Shown in pieces: positions 49,052 to 57,482 of a stretch of 64,000 nt of DNA; position 1 is the first letter of the stretch; each line of letters opens with the position of its first letter. The notes under the pieces are model-generated. The model was not told where the DNA came from. It saw nothing but the letters and a program-made list of their open reading frames with translations, and made no database searches. Origin of the DNA: VRUE01 sp963728835 (lineage in GTDB: Bacteria > Actinomycetota > Thermoleophilia > Solirubrobacterales > 70-9); the NCBI GenBank assembly GCA_963728835.1, contig CAVSKZ010000003.1, positions 248,001 to 312,000 on the forward strand. Direction: 5' to 3'. Made by a program: the position numbers and the translations under genes.

Positions 49052-50725
49052 TTGCGAGTAGCCCTGGCCCAGATCGACCCCACGGTCGGCGACGTCGACG
49101 GCAACTCCGCCAAGATCGCGGAGTGGATCGGCCACGCCCGCGCCGAGGCGGCGGAGCTGGTCGTCTTCCCCGAGCTCTGCGTGCCCGGCTACCCGGCCGA
49201 GGACCTCTACCTGAAGCGGCACTTCGTCGAGGCGAACCGGCGCGCGGTCGAGGAGCTCGCCGGCGAGACCGCCGGCCTGGTCGCACTGGTGGGCTTCGCG
49301 GAGCCGGTCACGGGCGGCGGCGGCGAGGGCCGCCACGCCCACAACTCGCTCGCCGTGCTCGCCGACGGCGAGCTGCGCACCGTCTATCGCAAGAACCGCC
49401 TGCCCAACTACTCCGTCTTCGACGAGCAGCGCTACTTCGTCCCCGGCACCGGGCCCGAGACGATCGAGGTCGGCGGGCAGCGGGTCGGCCTCACCGTCTG
49501 CGAGGACGTCTGGATGCCGGGACCGCCCGCCTCGACCGAGGCGGAAGCGGGCGCGAGCCTGATCGCCAACCCGTCGGGCTCGCCCTACCACCGCGGCAAG
49601 GGCCGCGAGCGCGAAGCCATGTTCGCCGAGCGCGCCCGTGCCTACGGCACCCACTTCGCCTTCTGCAACCTCGTCGGCGGCCAGGACGAGCTGGTCTTCG
49701 ACGGGCACAGCCTCCTCGTCGATCCCAGCGGGGAGGTGATCGCCCGCGCGGCCCAGTTCGAGGAGGAGCTGCTGGTCTGCGAGGTCCCCTCCCCCGGCCC
49801 GGGTCGTCTCGCCGAGCCGCTCCCCGACCTCGCCGAGGTCTACGCCGCTCTCGTGCTCGGCCTGCGGGACTACGTGCTCAAGAACGGCTTCCGCCATGTC
49901 GGAGTCGCGCTCTCCGGCGGCATCGACTCGGCCCTCGTCGCGCTGCTGGCCGTCGACGCCCTCGGGCCCGACCGGGTCAGCTGCGTCGTGATGCCCTCGC
50001 CCCATTCGAGCCCTGAAACACAGGCCGACGCGCGGACTATCGCCGCCAGCCTCGGCGCCGAGCTGATCGAGATCCCGATCGCCCCCGCGATGGCCGAGTA
50101 CGAAAGCTCGCTCTCGGGCGCGTTCGGGAAGGGCAACGGCGGCGAAGCGGCCGACGAGGGGTTGCCGCGCGACCCGAGCCGGCCGTCCGAGCCCGACCTC
50201 GCAGCCGAGAACATTCAGGCGCGGATCCGCGGCAACATGATGATGGCGCTCTCCAACAAGCACGGCTGGCTGGTGCTGACGACCGGCAACAAGAGCGAGA
50301 TGTCGGTCGGCTACGCGACGCTCTACGGCGACATGGCGGGCGGCTTCGCCGCGATCAAGGACGTGCCGAAGACGCTGGTCTACGAGCTGACCCGCCACCG
50401 CAACGAGAGGGCGGGCCGCGATCTGGTGCCGGCGTCGGTGCTGGAGCGGGCCCCTTCGGCGGAGCTGCGCCCCGACCAGCTCGACAGCGACTCGCTGCCT
50501 CCCTACGACATGCTCGACCGCATCCTCGAGTCCTACGTCGAGCGCGACGAGGGGCGCGAGGAGATGATCGCCGCCGGCCTGCCGGCCGGGGTCGTCGACG
50601 ACGTCATCCGCATGGTCGACCGCTCCGAGTACAAGCGGCGCCAGGCCGCACCGGGCATCCGGATCACGCCGAAGGCGTTCGGCCGCGACCGCAGGCTGCC
50701 GATCACCAACAGCTTCGGCGGCTAG
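49052..50725 (+). CDS. nadE: Glutamine-dependent NAD(+) synthetase
   Basis: Final step of NAD synthesis. The N-terminal nitrilase-type glutaminase domain carries the Glu-Lys-Cys triad in VVFPELCVPGYPAEDL, VYRKNRLPNYSVFDE and GLTVCEDVWMPG. The C-terminal synthetase domain has the P-loop VGVALSGGIDSALVALL and LTTGNKSEMSVGYATLYGD. 557 residues. The TTG at 49052 (reading MRVALAQIDPTVGD) is preceded by GAGGAA. Convergent with the thioesterase gene; the ends overlap by four bases and share a strong hairpin. Confidence 0.96.
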   Translation: MRVALAQIDPTVGDVDGNSAKIAEWIGHARAEAAELVVFPELCVPGYPAEDLYLKRHFVEANRRAVEELAGETAGLVALVGFAEPVTGGGGEGRHAHNSLAVLADGELRTVYRKNRLPNYSVFDEQRYFVPGTGPETIEVGGQRVGLTVCEDVWMPGPPASTEAEAGASLIANPSGSPYHRGKGREREAMFAERARAYGTHFAFCNLVGGQDELVFDGHSLLVDPSGEVIARAAQFEEELLVCEVPSPGPGRLAEPLPDLAEVYAALVLGLRDYVLKNGFRHVGVALSGGIDSALVALLAVDALGPDRVSCVVMPSPHSSPETQADARTIAASLGAELIEIPIAPAMAEYESSLSGAFGKGNGGEAADEGLPRDPSRPSEPDLAAENIQARIRGNMMMALSNKHGWLVLTTGNKSEMSVGYATLYGDMAGGFAAIKDVPKTLVYELTRHRNERAGRDLVPASVLERAPSAELRPDQLDSDSLPPYDMLDRILESYVERDEGREEMIAAGLPAGVVDDVIRMVDRSEYKRRQAAPGIRITPKAFGRDRRLPITNSFGG

Positions 50726-51141
50726 TCAGGCCGCTCCCCGACCTGCGGGAGCGGCCTGACAGCGATTGTCATTTGGGCCAGCGCGCAAAGTCTGCCGCTC
50801 GCGTCAATGACCTCGGCGTCCCAGACCCAGGTCGTGCGGCCGCGGTGGCGGGCCTTCGCCTGGACCTCCGCGTGCCCCTCGGTCACCGGGCGGATGAAGC
50901 TGACGCTGATCGACTGGCCCATCGCCACCATCCCGTCTTCGAACACGGCCAGCGCGGTCGCCCGCGAGCAGACGCTCTCGACCAGGCTCGACATCACGCC
51001 GCCGTGCAGGAGGCCGACCGGCTGGCGCAGCTCGTCGCGCATCTGCACCCGCACGCGAGCGTGCCCGGGATCGTCGTCGAGCCACTCGGTGCCCAGCAGG
51101 GCGTCGAAGTGAGAAATCAGTCCGTGCGGATCCTCGGCCAT
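50722..51141 (-). CDS. Hotdog-fold thioesterase (PaaI-like)
   Basis: Acyl-CoA thioesterase of 139 residues. QPVGLLHGGVMSSLVES is the conserved hotdog helix with the family HGG motif; MGQSISVSFIRPVTEGHAEV follows. I chose ATG 51141 (MAEDPHGLISHF) because the longer frame to 51204 would read through a palindromic repeat, and a TAGTGT box lies ten bases upstream of the ATG. The last codons form one arm of the hairpin at 50725-50760. Probable role in aromatic or lipid acyl-CoA turnover. Confidence 0.88.
   Translation of the reverse strand: MAEDPHGLISHFDALLGTEWLDDDPGHARVRVQMRDELRQPVGLLHGGVMSSLVESVCSRATALAVFEDGMVAMGQSISVSFIRPVTEGHAEVQAKARHRGRTTWVWDAEVIDASGRLCALAQMTIAVRPLPQVGERPD
50725..50760. terminator. 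Perfect 14-bp hairpin between convergent nadE and thioesterase genes
   Basis: GTCAGGCCGCTCCC (50725-50738) pairs perfectly with GGGAGCGGCCTGAC (50747-50760) around an eight-base loop. It overlaps the 3' end of the thioesterase frame and starts at the last base of the nadE stop. No U-tract on either side. Likely a two-way terminator. Confidence 0.7.
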
Positions 51142-51160
51142 CGCGGCCGGCACACTACCC

Positions 51161-51204
51161 GTGTCTGAGCTAACCCACCCATAGAGGGGCTTAACCTCAG
51201 ACAC
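51161..51204. repeat. Interrupted palindrome, GTGTCTGAG-arm family, copy 2
   Basis: Arms GTGTCTGAG (51161-51169) and CTCAGACAC (51196-51204) with core CACCCATAGAGGGGC. Same length and orientation as the copy at 8246-8289, with only a few interior differences. It lies between the divergent thioesterase and HTH-TM protein genes. Confidence 0.88.
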
Positions 51205-51227
51205 CCCCCTTTGGGGCGAGGCTCGCG

Positions 51228-51233
51228 TAGGCT
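51228..51233 (+). promoter_or_regulatory. Leaderless -10 box of the HTH-TM protein
   Basis: TAGGCT, eight bases before GTG 51242. Confidence 0.45.
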
Positions 51234-51241
51234 TCCGGCCC

Positions 51242-52129
51242 GTGGCACTGACCGACGACCAGAAGGCGATGCTCCGGCTGCTCGCGCAGCGCGAAGAGGG
51301 CTACGAGGACATGGCCGCGCTGATGGGAATCAGCGTCGAGGAACTGCGCGCCCGGGTGAAGGAGGCGCTCTCGGAGGTCGAGGAGCCGGAGGCACCCGCC
51401 CCGCCCCCCGCGCCGGCGACCCCGCCCAGCCCCCCATCCCCCGTCCCGCCTCCCGTCGCCGAGCAACCGCCACCAGCTTCCGAGGCGGTTCCGCCTCCAT
51501 CTCCCGCACCCCGACCCAGGCAGGCCGCGCGGCCCTCGCCGCTTGCCCGGCTGCGCGGGTCGAAGGACCGCGGCGCCCTGATCGGCGTCGGCGCGGGCGC
51601 CCTCGTCGTCCTCGTCCTGGTCGTAGTCCTCATCCTCGGCGGCGACGACGGCGGTTCGTCGTCCTCGGCGACGGCGGACGGCGGCGACACCTCCCTCACC
51701 GCGGCGGAAGAAAGCAAGCTCACCCAGGCGGTCCTCGAGCCGACCGACGGCAGCGACGCCAGTGGCCGTGCGCTGTTCGGGCGGTACAAGAAGAGCGTCC
51801 TGCTGCAGGTCGAGGCCGAAGGGCTGGAGCCCTCGCCGCCCGGCGCGACCTACACGATCTGGCTCTACCGCTCGCCGAAACTGGTCCTGCGGATCGGCGC
51901 GGTGCCCATCGACGAGCAGGACGAGGGCAGGCTGGCAGTGCAGCTGCCCGTCCCGACCCAGGTCCTCAGCTACGTCGCCGGCGGGGCCTTCGACCAAGTC
52001 GACGTCTCGCTCACCTCGAACGCCGCCTACAAAGCCGCTCTCGCCAAGGCCAAGACGGAACGCCGGCTGCCGCCCTACACAGGCGAGTCCGTTTTGCGCG
52101 GCGAGATCACCGGCCCCGCGATCCGCTGA
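51242..52129 (+). CDS. HTH - proline-rich linker - TM - RskA-like extracytoplasmic domain protein
   Basis: Unusual layout in 295 residues. The first 45 residues form a small helical domain resembling a sigma-70 region 4 HTH (AQREEGYEDMAALMGISVEE). A Pro-rich linker of about 60 residues follows, then one TM helix (LIGVGAGALVVLVLVVVLIL) and an extracytoplasmic beta domain (YTIWLYRSPKLVLRIGAVPI) like that of anti-sigma factor RskA. It could read an outside signal and act on transcription inside. GTG 51242 has a TAGGCT box upstream. No sigma factor gene is adjacent, so the partner is unknown. Confidence 0.7.
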   Translation: MALTDDQKAMLRLLAQREEGYEDMAALMGISVEELRARVKEALSEVEEPEAPAPPPAPATPPSPPSPVPPPVAEQPPPASEAVPPPSPAPRPRQAARPSPLARLRGSKDRGALIGVGAGALVVLVLVVVLILGGDDGGSSSSATADGGDTSLTAAEESKLTQAVLEPTDGSDASGRALFGRYKKSVLLQVEAEGLEPSPPGATYTIWLYRSPKLVLRIGAVPIDEQDEGRLAVQLPVPTQVLSYVAGGAFDQVDVSLTSNAAYKAALAKAKTERRLPPYTGESVLRGEITGPAIR

Positions 52130-52166
52130 GGGGTGCTTTTGATACTGCGGAATTTCCCCTTTTTTT
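52129..52166 (+). terminator. Possible intrinsic terminator with T-run
   Basis: AGGGG (52129-52133) can pair with CCCCT (52156-52160), followed by seven T (52160-52166). The stem is only five bp and the loop is long, so support is weak. It is the only T-run of this length noticed at a gene end here. Confidence 0.3.
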
Positions 52167-52245
52167 CCTAAAGATTTGTTGCGTATTGCGTTAGCTTCTG
52201 GTAGGTCACACCCCCAGTGAGACCAGTCAACCTTCCCTTACCCTG

Positions 52246-55200
52246 ATGAAAAGGGCCGGATCGATCCTCCCGGGTCTGCTCTGTGCCCTCCTCCTCAGCG
52301 GTCTGCTGGCCGCCTCCGCAGCCGCCACCTGCGGCCAACAGCCCCCCTACACCCCTCCTGCGGGCTACGGCGGCGGCAACCCCGGCTCCCCCAACCTGAT
52401 CATCTCCTGCACCGGGGACCCGATCAACTGCGCCAGCGGCAACCTGACCGAGGAACAGACCGACATCGCCCCCCTCGGCGGCAGGGGACCGGCCCTGGGC
52501 GTGACCCGCGCCTACAACGCCCAGCTTGCCGCCGAACAGGAATCGGCAGGCCCCTACGGCTTCGGCTGGACCGGCCCCTACAGCGCCCACCTGGTGATCG
52601 ACGGAGAAGCAGAACCGCCGACCGCGACGGTGCACCACGACAACGGTTCGGTCACCGTCTTCAACATCGTCGGCGGCGCCTACATCCCCGGCCACTGGGT
52701 ACAGGCGGAGCTCAAAAAAGAAGGCTCCGACTACTTCTACACCCTGCCCGACCAGGAAGAGCTCAAGTTCAACAGCTCTGGCCAGCTGACCGAAGTCACC
52801 GACCGCCACGGCCTCTCACTCGCCCTCACCTACAAAGAAGGCAAGCTGGAAAAGGTCGAAGACGAAGCCGAACGAGCCCTCACCTTCGCCTACAAAGAAG
52901 GCAAGGTCGAAAGCGTCGAAGACCCACTCGGGGGCAAAGTCAAATACGGCTACGAATCGGGTGAGCTTACGAAAGTCACCCTGCCCGGGGAAGCGGAACC
53001 CAACTGGGAATTCGACTACGACGCCTCGCACCGGCTGACCGAGCGCACCGACGGGCGCGCCAACACGACCGAAAACGAATACGACGGCTCTGACCGCGTG
53101 ATCTTGCAGATCGACCCGCGCGGAGGCGAACGGGAACTGGAATACAAAGTGACCGAAGGCGTAAAGGAAACCCTGATCACCGAGCCCAACGGCTCGGTGA
53201 CGAAGCAGAAGTTCAACGAACTCGGGGAGCCGACCGAGATCACCAGGGCCCACGGCACCGAACTGGCGCAGGCGACGAAATACGAATACGACCCCGTCCA
53301 CCACTACCTGGTCAAAGAAACCGATGCAAACAACAACGCCACCACCTTCACCTACGACCTCGAAGACAACAAAGTCTCCGAAAAAGACGCCAACGGCAAC
53401 GAAGCCAAATGGGAATACAACTCGACCCATGACGTGATCAAAGAAACGACGCCGCGCGGCAACACGACGACGATCACCCGCAACGCCGCCGGGGACCCGG
53501 AAACGATCAAACGCCCCGCCCCGGGAGAAAAAACCCAGGAAACGAAATTCAAATGGGCCGCCAACGGCGACCTGGAATCCGAAACCGACCCGCTGGGCAA
53601 CAAAACGAGCTTCGAATACGACGAATACGGCAACCTCGAGTCAGAAGTCAACGCCGAAGGCGACGAGACGACCTTCGAATACGACGAAAACGGCCGCCTG
53701 ACCTCAGAAGTCAGCCCCAGGGGCAACGAAGAAGGCGCGACGCCGGCGGAATTCGAGACCGAGACCGAACGCGACGCCCAGGGCCGCCCGGAAGCCGTGA
53801 TCGACCCCCTGGGGCACGAAACGACCTACGAATACGACGACGCCGGCAACCTCGAAGTGCTGACCAACGCCAACAACCACGCGACCACCTACGTCTACGA
53901 CGAAGCCAACCAGCGCACCGAAGTCAAAGAGGCCAACGGCAACGTCTCCAAAACCGCCTACGACTCGATGGGCCTGGTCAAAAGCAAGACCGACGGACGC
54001 GGCAAAACGACCGAATACAAACGCAACCTGCTCGGGCAGCTGACCGAAACGATCGACCCGCTGGAACGCAAAACGACCAGGAAATACGACGACGCCGGGC
54101 GCCTCGAAGAACTCAAAGACGCCAAAGGCCGCACGATCACCTACACCTACGACGTCGGCGACAGGCTCGAAAAAATCAACTACTCCGAAGGCGGCACCGC
54201 CGACGTCACCTACAAATACGACAAAGACGGCAACGTCACCGCGATGGAAGACGGCACCGGGACGACCGAAAAGGCCTACGACATCCTCGGCCGCCTGACC
54301 GAAGTCGAGAACGGGGCCGAAGAAGTCGTCAAATACGAATACGACCTCGCCGGCCAGATCACCAAAATCACCTATCCCAACGGCAAAGCGGTCAGCCGCG
54401 GCTTCGACAAAGCCGGGCGGCTGGAAAAAGTCACCGACTGGCTGGGGAAAGAAACCAAATTCGCCTACGACCGCAACTCGATGGTCAAAACGGCGACCTT
54501 CCCCTCCGCCTCGGAAAACAAAGACGAATACGAATACAACAAAGCCGGCGAGCTGACCAAAACGACGATGAAGAAAGGGGCCGAAACGCTGGCCTCGATC
54601 TCCTATGCCCGTGACAACCTGGGCCTGGTCAAATCGGCGACGCAGACCGGGCTGCCGGGAGCCGAAAAACCAGAATACGAATACGACGAACGCGAGCGGC
54701 TGAAAAAAGGTGCGGGCACGTCCTTCGAATACGACGCCGCCAGCAACCCGACGAAACTGGGCGGAACGACGCTCAAATACGACGCAGCCTCCCAGCTCGA
54801 AGAAGCCGGGACGACCGAATACGCCTTCAACGAAGTCGGCCAACGCACCGAAGCCGACCCGGCCTCGGGCCCCTCGACGACCTACGGCTATGACCAGGCC
54901 GGCAACCTGATCTCGGTCGACCGCTCAGCGGAAGGCGAAATCGCCAAAATCGAAGACGACTACGCCTACGACGGCTCGGGGCTGCGGGCATCGCAGACGA
55001 TCTCAGGGAGCAAAGCCCAGCTCGCCTGGGACGTCAGTGGAGAGCTACCGCTGCTGCTCTACGACGGGGCGAGCTACTACCTCCACGGCCCCGACGGGCT
55101 GCCCTTCGAGCAGATCGCCTCAGAAACGGCGACCTACCTGCACCACGACCACCTGGGCTCGACGCGGCTGATCACCAACGCCTCCGGGGAAGCGAAAGGC

Positions 55201-55815
55201 AAATACACCTACACGCCCTATGGGGCGGTCCAGGAATATTCGGGCACGGCCACGACGCAGCTGGGCTTCAACGGGCAGTATCGCAATCAAAGCACGGGGT
55301 TGATCTACCTCAGAGCCCGCACCTATGACCCGGTAACGGCGCAGTTCCTCTCAGTCGACCCGATCATCGACCAGACCGGGGAAGCCTATGCCTATGCGGG
55401 GGACGACCCTGTTAATTACGGGGACCCGAGCGGGTTGCAGATTCAATTCCCGCCCGGTAGGACGCCCCCCGGCGCCTACGGGCAACCCTCTCCGATTCGG
55501 CCTACTGGCGGAGGGCAACTGCCGCCACCGCTGTACACCACCCCGTACGGCCCGGTGTATCCCCCGCGGCCTACTGGAGGAGGATCATTGCCGCCACCGC
55601 TGTACACCACTCCATATGGTCCCGTGTATCCGCCGCGGCCTACTGGCGGAGGGCAACTGCCGCCACCGCTGTACACCACCCCGTACGGCCCGGTGTATCC
55701 CCCGCGGCCTACTGGAGGAGGATCATTGCCGCCACCGCTGTACACCACTCCATATGGTCCCGTGTATCCGTTGCCACCAACCGGTAGACCTCCCTGTGGG
55801 CGTTACTACCGATAA
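52246..55815 (+). CDS. Secreted RHS/YD-repeat protein with proline-tyrosine-rich tail
   Basis: Large exported protein (1189 residues). Signal peptide about 1-27 (LPGLLCALLLSGLLAASAAA), then a DUF6531-like region (CASGNLTEEQTDIAPLGG), many YD repeats such as YEYDDAGNLE, and the RHS core HDHLGSTRLITNASGEAKGK to FLSVDPIIDQTGEAYAYAGD. Residues after DPSG form four 23-residue repeats instead of a toxin domain, and no immunity gene follows. Codon use differs from neighbours: GAA and AAA are frequent where other genes use GAG and AAG, suggesting transfer. The upstream gap is unusually AT-rich. RHS proteins commonly act in cell-surface competition or adhesion. Confidence 0.9.
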   Translation: MKRAGSILPGLLCALLLSGLLAASAAATCGQQPPYTPPAGYGGGNPGSPNLIISCTGDPINCASGNLTEEQTDIAPLGGRGPALGVTRAYNAQLAAEQESAGPYGFGWTGPYSAHLVIDGEAEPPTATVHHDNGSVTVFNIVGGAYIPGHWVQAELKKEGSDYFYTLPDQEELKFNSSGQLTEVTDRHGLSLALTYKEGKLEKVEDEAERALTFAYKEGKVESVEDPLGGKVKYGYESGELTKVTLPGEAEPNWEFDYDASHRLTERTDGRANTTENEYDGSDRVILQIDPRGGERELEYKVTEGVKETLITEPNGSVTKQKFNELGEPTEITRAHGTELAQATKYEYDPVHHYLVKETDANNNATTFTYDLEDNKVSEKDANGNEAKWEYNSTHDVIKETTPRGNTTTITRNAAGDPETIKRPAPGEKTQETKFKWAANGDLESETDPLGNKTSFEYDEYGNLESEVNAEGDETTFEYDENGRLTSEVSPRGNEEGATPAEFETETERDAQGRPEAVIDPLGHETTYEYDDAGNLEVLTNANNHATTYVYDEANQRTEVKEANGNVSKTAYDSMGLVKSKTDGRGKTTEYKRNLLGQLTETIDPLERKTTRKYDDAGRLEELKDAKGRTITYTYDVGDRLEKINYSEGGTADVTYKYDKDGNVTAMEDGTGTTEKAYDILGRLTEVENGAEEVVKYEYDLAGQITKITYPNGKAVSRGFDKAGRLEKVTDWLGKETKFAYDRNSMVKTATFPSASENKDEYEYNKAGELTKTTMKKGAETLASISYARDNLGLVKSATQTGLPGAEKPEYEYDERERLKKGAGTSFEYDAASNPTKLGGTTLKYDAASQLEEAGTTEYAFNEVGQRTEADPASGPSTTYGYDQAGNLISVDRSAEGEIAKIEDDYAYDGSGLRASQTISGSKAQLAWDVSGELPLLLYDGASYYLHGPDGLPFEQIASETATYLHHDHLGSTRLITNASGEAKGKYTYTPYGAVQEYSGTATTQLGFNGQYRNQSTGLIYLRARTYDPVTAQFLSVDPIIDQTGEAYAYAGDDPVNYGDPSGLQIQFPPGRTPPGAYGQPSPIRPTGGGQLPPPLYTTPYGPVYPPRPTGGGSLPPPLYTTPYGPVYPPRPTGGGQLPPPLYTTPYGPVYPPRPTGGGSLPPPLYTTPYGPVYPLPPTGRPPCGRYYR
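55498..55773 (+). repeat. Four 69-bp tandem repeats in the RHS tail (two copies of a 138-bp unit)
   Basis: Each unit encodes 23 residues reading RPTGGG-Q/S-LPPPLYTTPYGPVYPP. Units alternate between two DNA variants, A-B-A-B; units 1 and 3 look identical, and so do 2 and 4 apart from the end, so the array seems to be a 138-bp duplication. It lies at the usual position of the toxin domain in RHS proteins. Confidence 0.9.
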
Positions 55816-55856
55816 CTCCAGCACTACGACGCAGCTAGGCAGCACGCAACGCCGCG

Positions 55857-57482
55857 TCAGCAGATCAGCTTGCCCGGATTCATGATCCCAGTCGGATCGA
55901 GCCGTTCCTTCGCTGCGCGCAGCACGTCGAGGCCTGTCTGGCCCACCTCCGCCTCCATGTAGGGGGCGTGGTCGCGGCCGACGGCGTGGTGGTGGGTGAT
56001 CGTGCCGCCGTGGGCGACGATCGCCTCGCAGGCGGCGCGCTTGACCTGCTGCCACTGGCCGATCTCCTCGCCCCGGCGGGCGCGGGAGATGAAGGTGAAG
56101 TAGAGCGAGGCGCCGTCGGCGTAGGCGTGGGAGAGGTGGCAGAAGACGAGGCCGGGCGTGCCCTGAGCCTCTAGCGAGTCGCGAATCGCGGCACCGACCG
56201 CGGCATGCAGCTCTCCGAGCCTGCTCCAGGTGTGCGAGGTCTCCAGCGTCTCCACCATCGCCCCCATCTCCATCAGCGTGTCGCGCAGGTAGGGGCCCTG
56301 GTAGCGCCCGTGCTCCCAGGAGCGCCCGGCAGACTGTCCCAGGTACACGGCTCCGCCGCGGCGCAGCTCGCGCACCGAGAGCGCCCGGCGACGGGAGACC
56401 GCCTCCTCCCCGCCCTCGTGCCCGACGACGACCAGGCAGCCGCCGCGGCGGCTGCGCAGGCCGAGGTAGCGGCCGAACAGGGTGCCCGCGACGCCGCGGG
56501 GACCGGAGAGCGCCAGGGAGACCTCCGTCTCCTCCTCGTCGGAGACGCGGATCACGTCGGGCAGCCCCGGCCCCTGCGCCAGGGTGCGGACGATCTCGGC
56601 GCCGGCCTCGAAGCTCTCCGCCATCCAGGCCTCGTAGCGCCGCACCGGCGGCGCCGGGCGCACGCGCACGGTCACCTCGGGGATGACGCCGAAGACGCCC
56701 TCCGAGCCGACGGCCAGCTCCCGCAGCGCAGGGCCGGCGGCGGTGTGCGGCGTCTCCAGCGTGCGCAGGTCGCCGGCCGGGGCGATCAGGCGGACGGAGC
56801 TGACCAGCGCGTCGAAGCGCCCGTAGCCGCTCGACGCCTGCCCGGCCGAGCGGGTCGCGGCGAAGCCGCCGATCGTCGCGTACTCGAAGGACTGCGGGTA
56901 GTGGCCGAGGACGAGGCCGTGGGTGGCGAGCTCGGCCTCGGCCTCGGGGCCGCGCAGGCCGGCGCCGAGCCTGGCGGTGAGCGAGCGGCTGTCGATCTCC
57001 ACGCCGCGCAGGCGGGCGAGGTCGAGGCTGACCACGCGGGAGTGGTCACCGCGCAGCGGTGCCACCCCGCCGACGACGCTCGTGCCGCCGCCGAAGGGGA
57101 CGACGGCGACCCCCGCGGTCGCGCAGGCATCCAGAACACGCTTCACCGCCTCGGCATCGGGTGGCAGCAGCACCGCGTCCGGTGCGGCGTCGAGGCGACC
57201 GCCGCGCAGGCGCGCCAGGTCGGCGTAGCCGCAGCCGGTGGCGTGGCGGACGCGGTCCTCGAGGCCGGTGAAGACGCTCTCCTCGCCCACCGCCTCGATG
57301 AGCGCTCGGGGAAGAGGCTCCGCCGGCGGCAGCTCGAAGCCCTCGAACTCCACCGTACGCGGCGAAGCGCTCAGCTCGCCGACCCGCTCGCGCAGCGTCG
57401 CGAGGGCCGCCTCGTCGAGCTCTGGAAGGACCGACGGGTCCCCCCAGCCCCACCACTTCGAGTCGCGCCGCGGCCCGCTCAC
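55857..57482 (-). CDS. FAD-binding oxidase related to alkyldihydroxyacetonephosphate synthase
   Basis: VAO/PCMH-family flavoenzyme of 541 residues. The FAD-binding segment VVPFGGGTSVVGGVAPLRGD, ARLGAGLRGPEAEAEL and HYPQSFEYATIGGFAATRSA match the family; AATRSAGQASSGYGR and the histidine run HHHAVGRDHAPYM near the C-terminus are those of AGPS, which makes the ether bond of ether lipids. D-lactate or glycolate oxidases share the fold, so ether-lipid synthesis is inferred. GTG 57482 overlaps the SRPBCC gene stop by four bases. Confidence 0.85.
   Translation of the reverse strand: MSGPRRDSKWWGWGDPSVLPELDEAALATLRERVGELSASPRTVEFEGFELPPAEPLPRALIEAVGEESVFTGLEDRVRHATGCGYADLARLRGGRLDAAPDAVLLPPDAEAVKRVLDACATAGVAVVPFGGGTSVVGGVAPLRGDHSRVVSLDLARLRGVEIDSRSLTARLGAGLRGPEAEAELATHGLVLGHYPQSFEYATIGGFAATRSAGQASSGYGRFDALVSSVRLIAPAGDLRTLETPHTAAGPALRELAVGSEGVFGVIPEVTVRVRPAPPVRRYEAWMAESFEAGAEIVRTLAQGPGLPDVIRVSDEEETEVSLALSGPRGVAGTLFGRYLGLRSRRGGCLVVVGHEGGEEAVSRRRALSVRELRRGGAVYLGQSAGRSWEHGRYQGPYLRDTLMEMGAMVETLETSHTWSRLGELHAAVGAAIRDSLEAQGTPGLVFCHLSHAYADGASLYFTFISRARRGEEIGQWQQVKRAACEAIVAHGGTITHHHAVGRDHAPYMEAEVGQTGLDVLRAAKERLDPTGIMNPGKLIC

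Noticed and set aside
50722..51204. Longer thioesterase starting at 51204
   Set aside because: The extra N-terminal residues are encoded by the palindromic repeat at 51161-51204; ATG 51141 gives the family N-terminus.
6112..51204. Integron attC sites as an explanation of the interrupted palindromes
   Set aside because: The GTTRRRY and RYYYAAC core sites are not present and no integrase gene is seen.
55498..55773. CRISPR-like array
   Set aside because: The repeats are 69 bp without spacers and are in frame in the RHS coding sequence.
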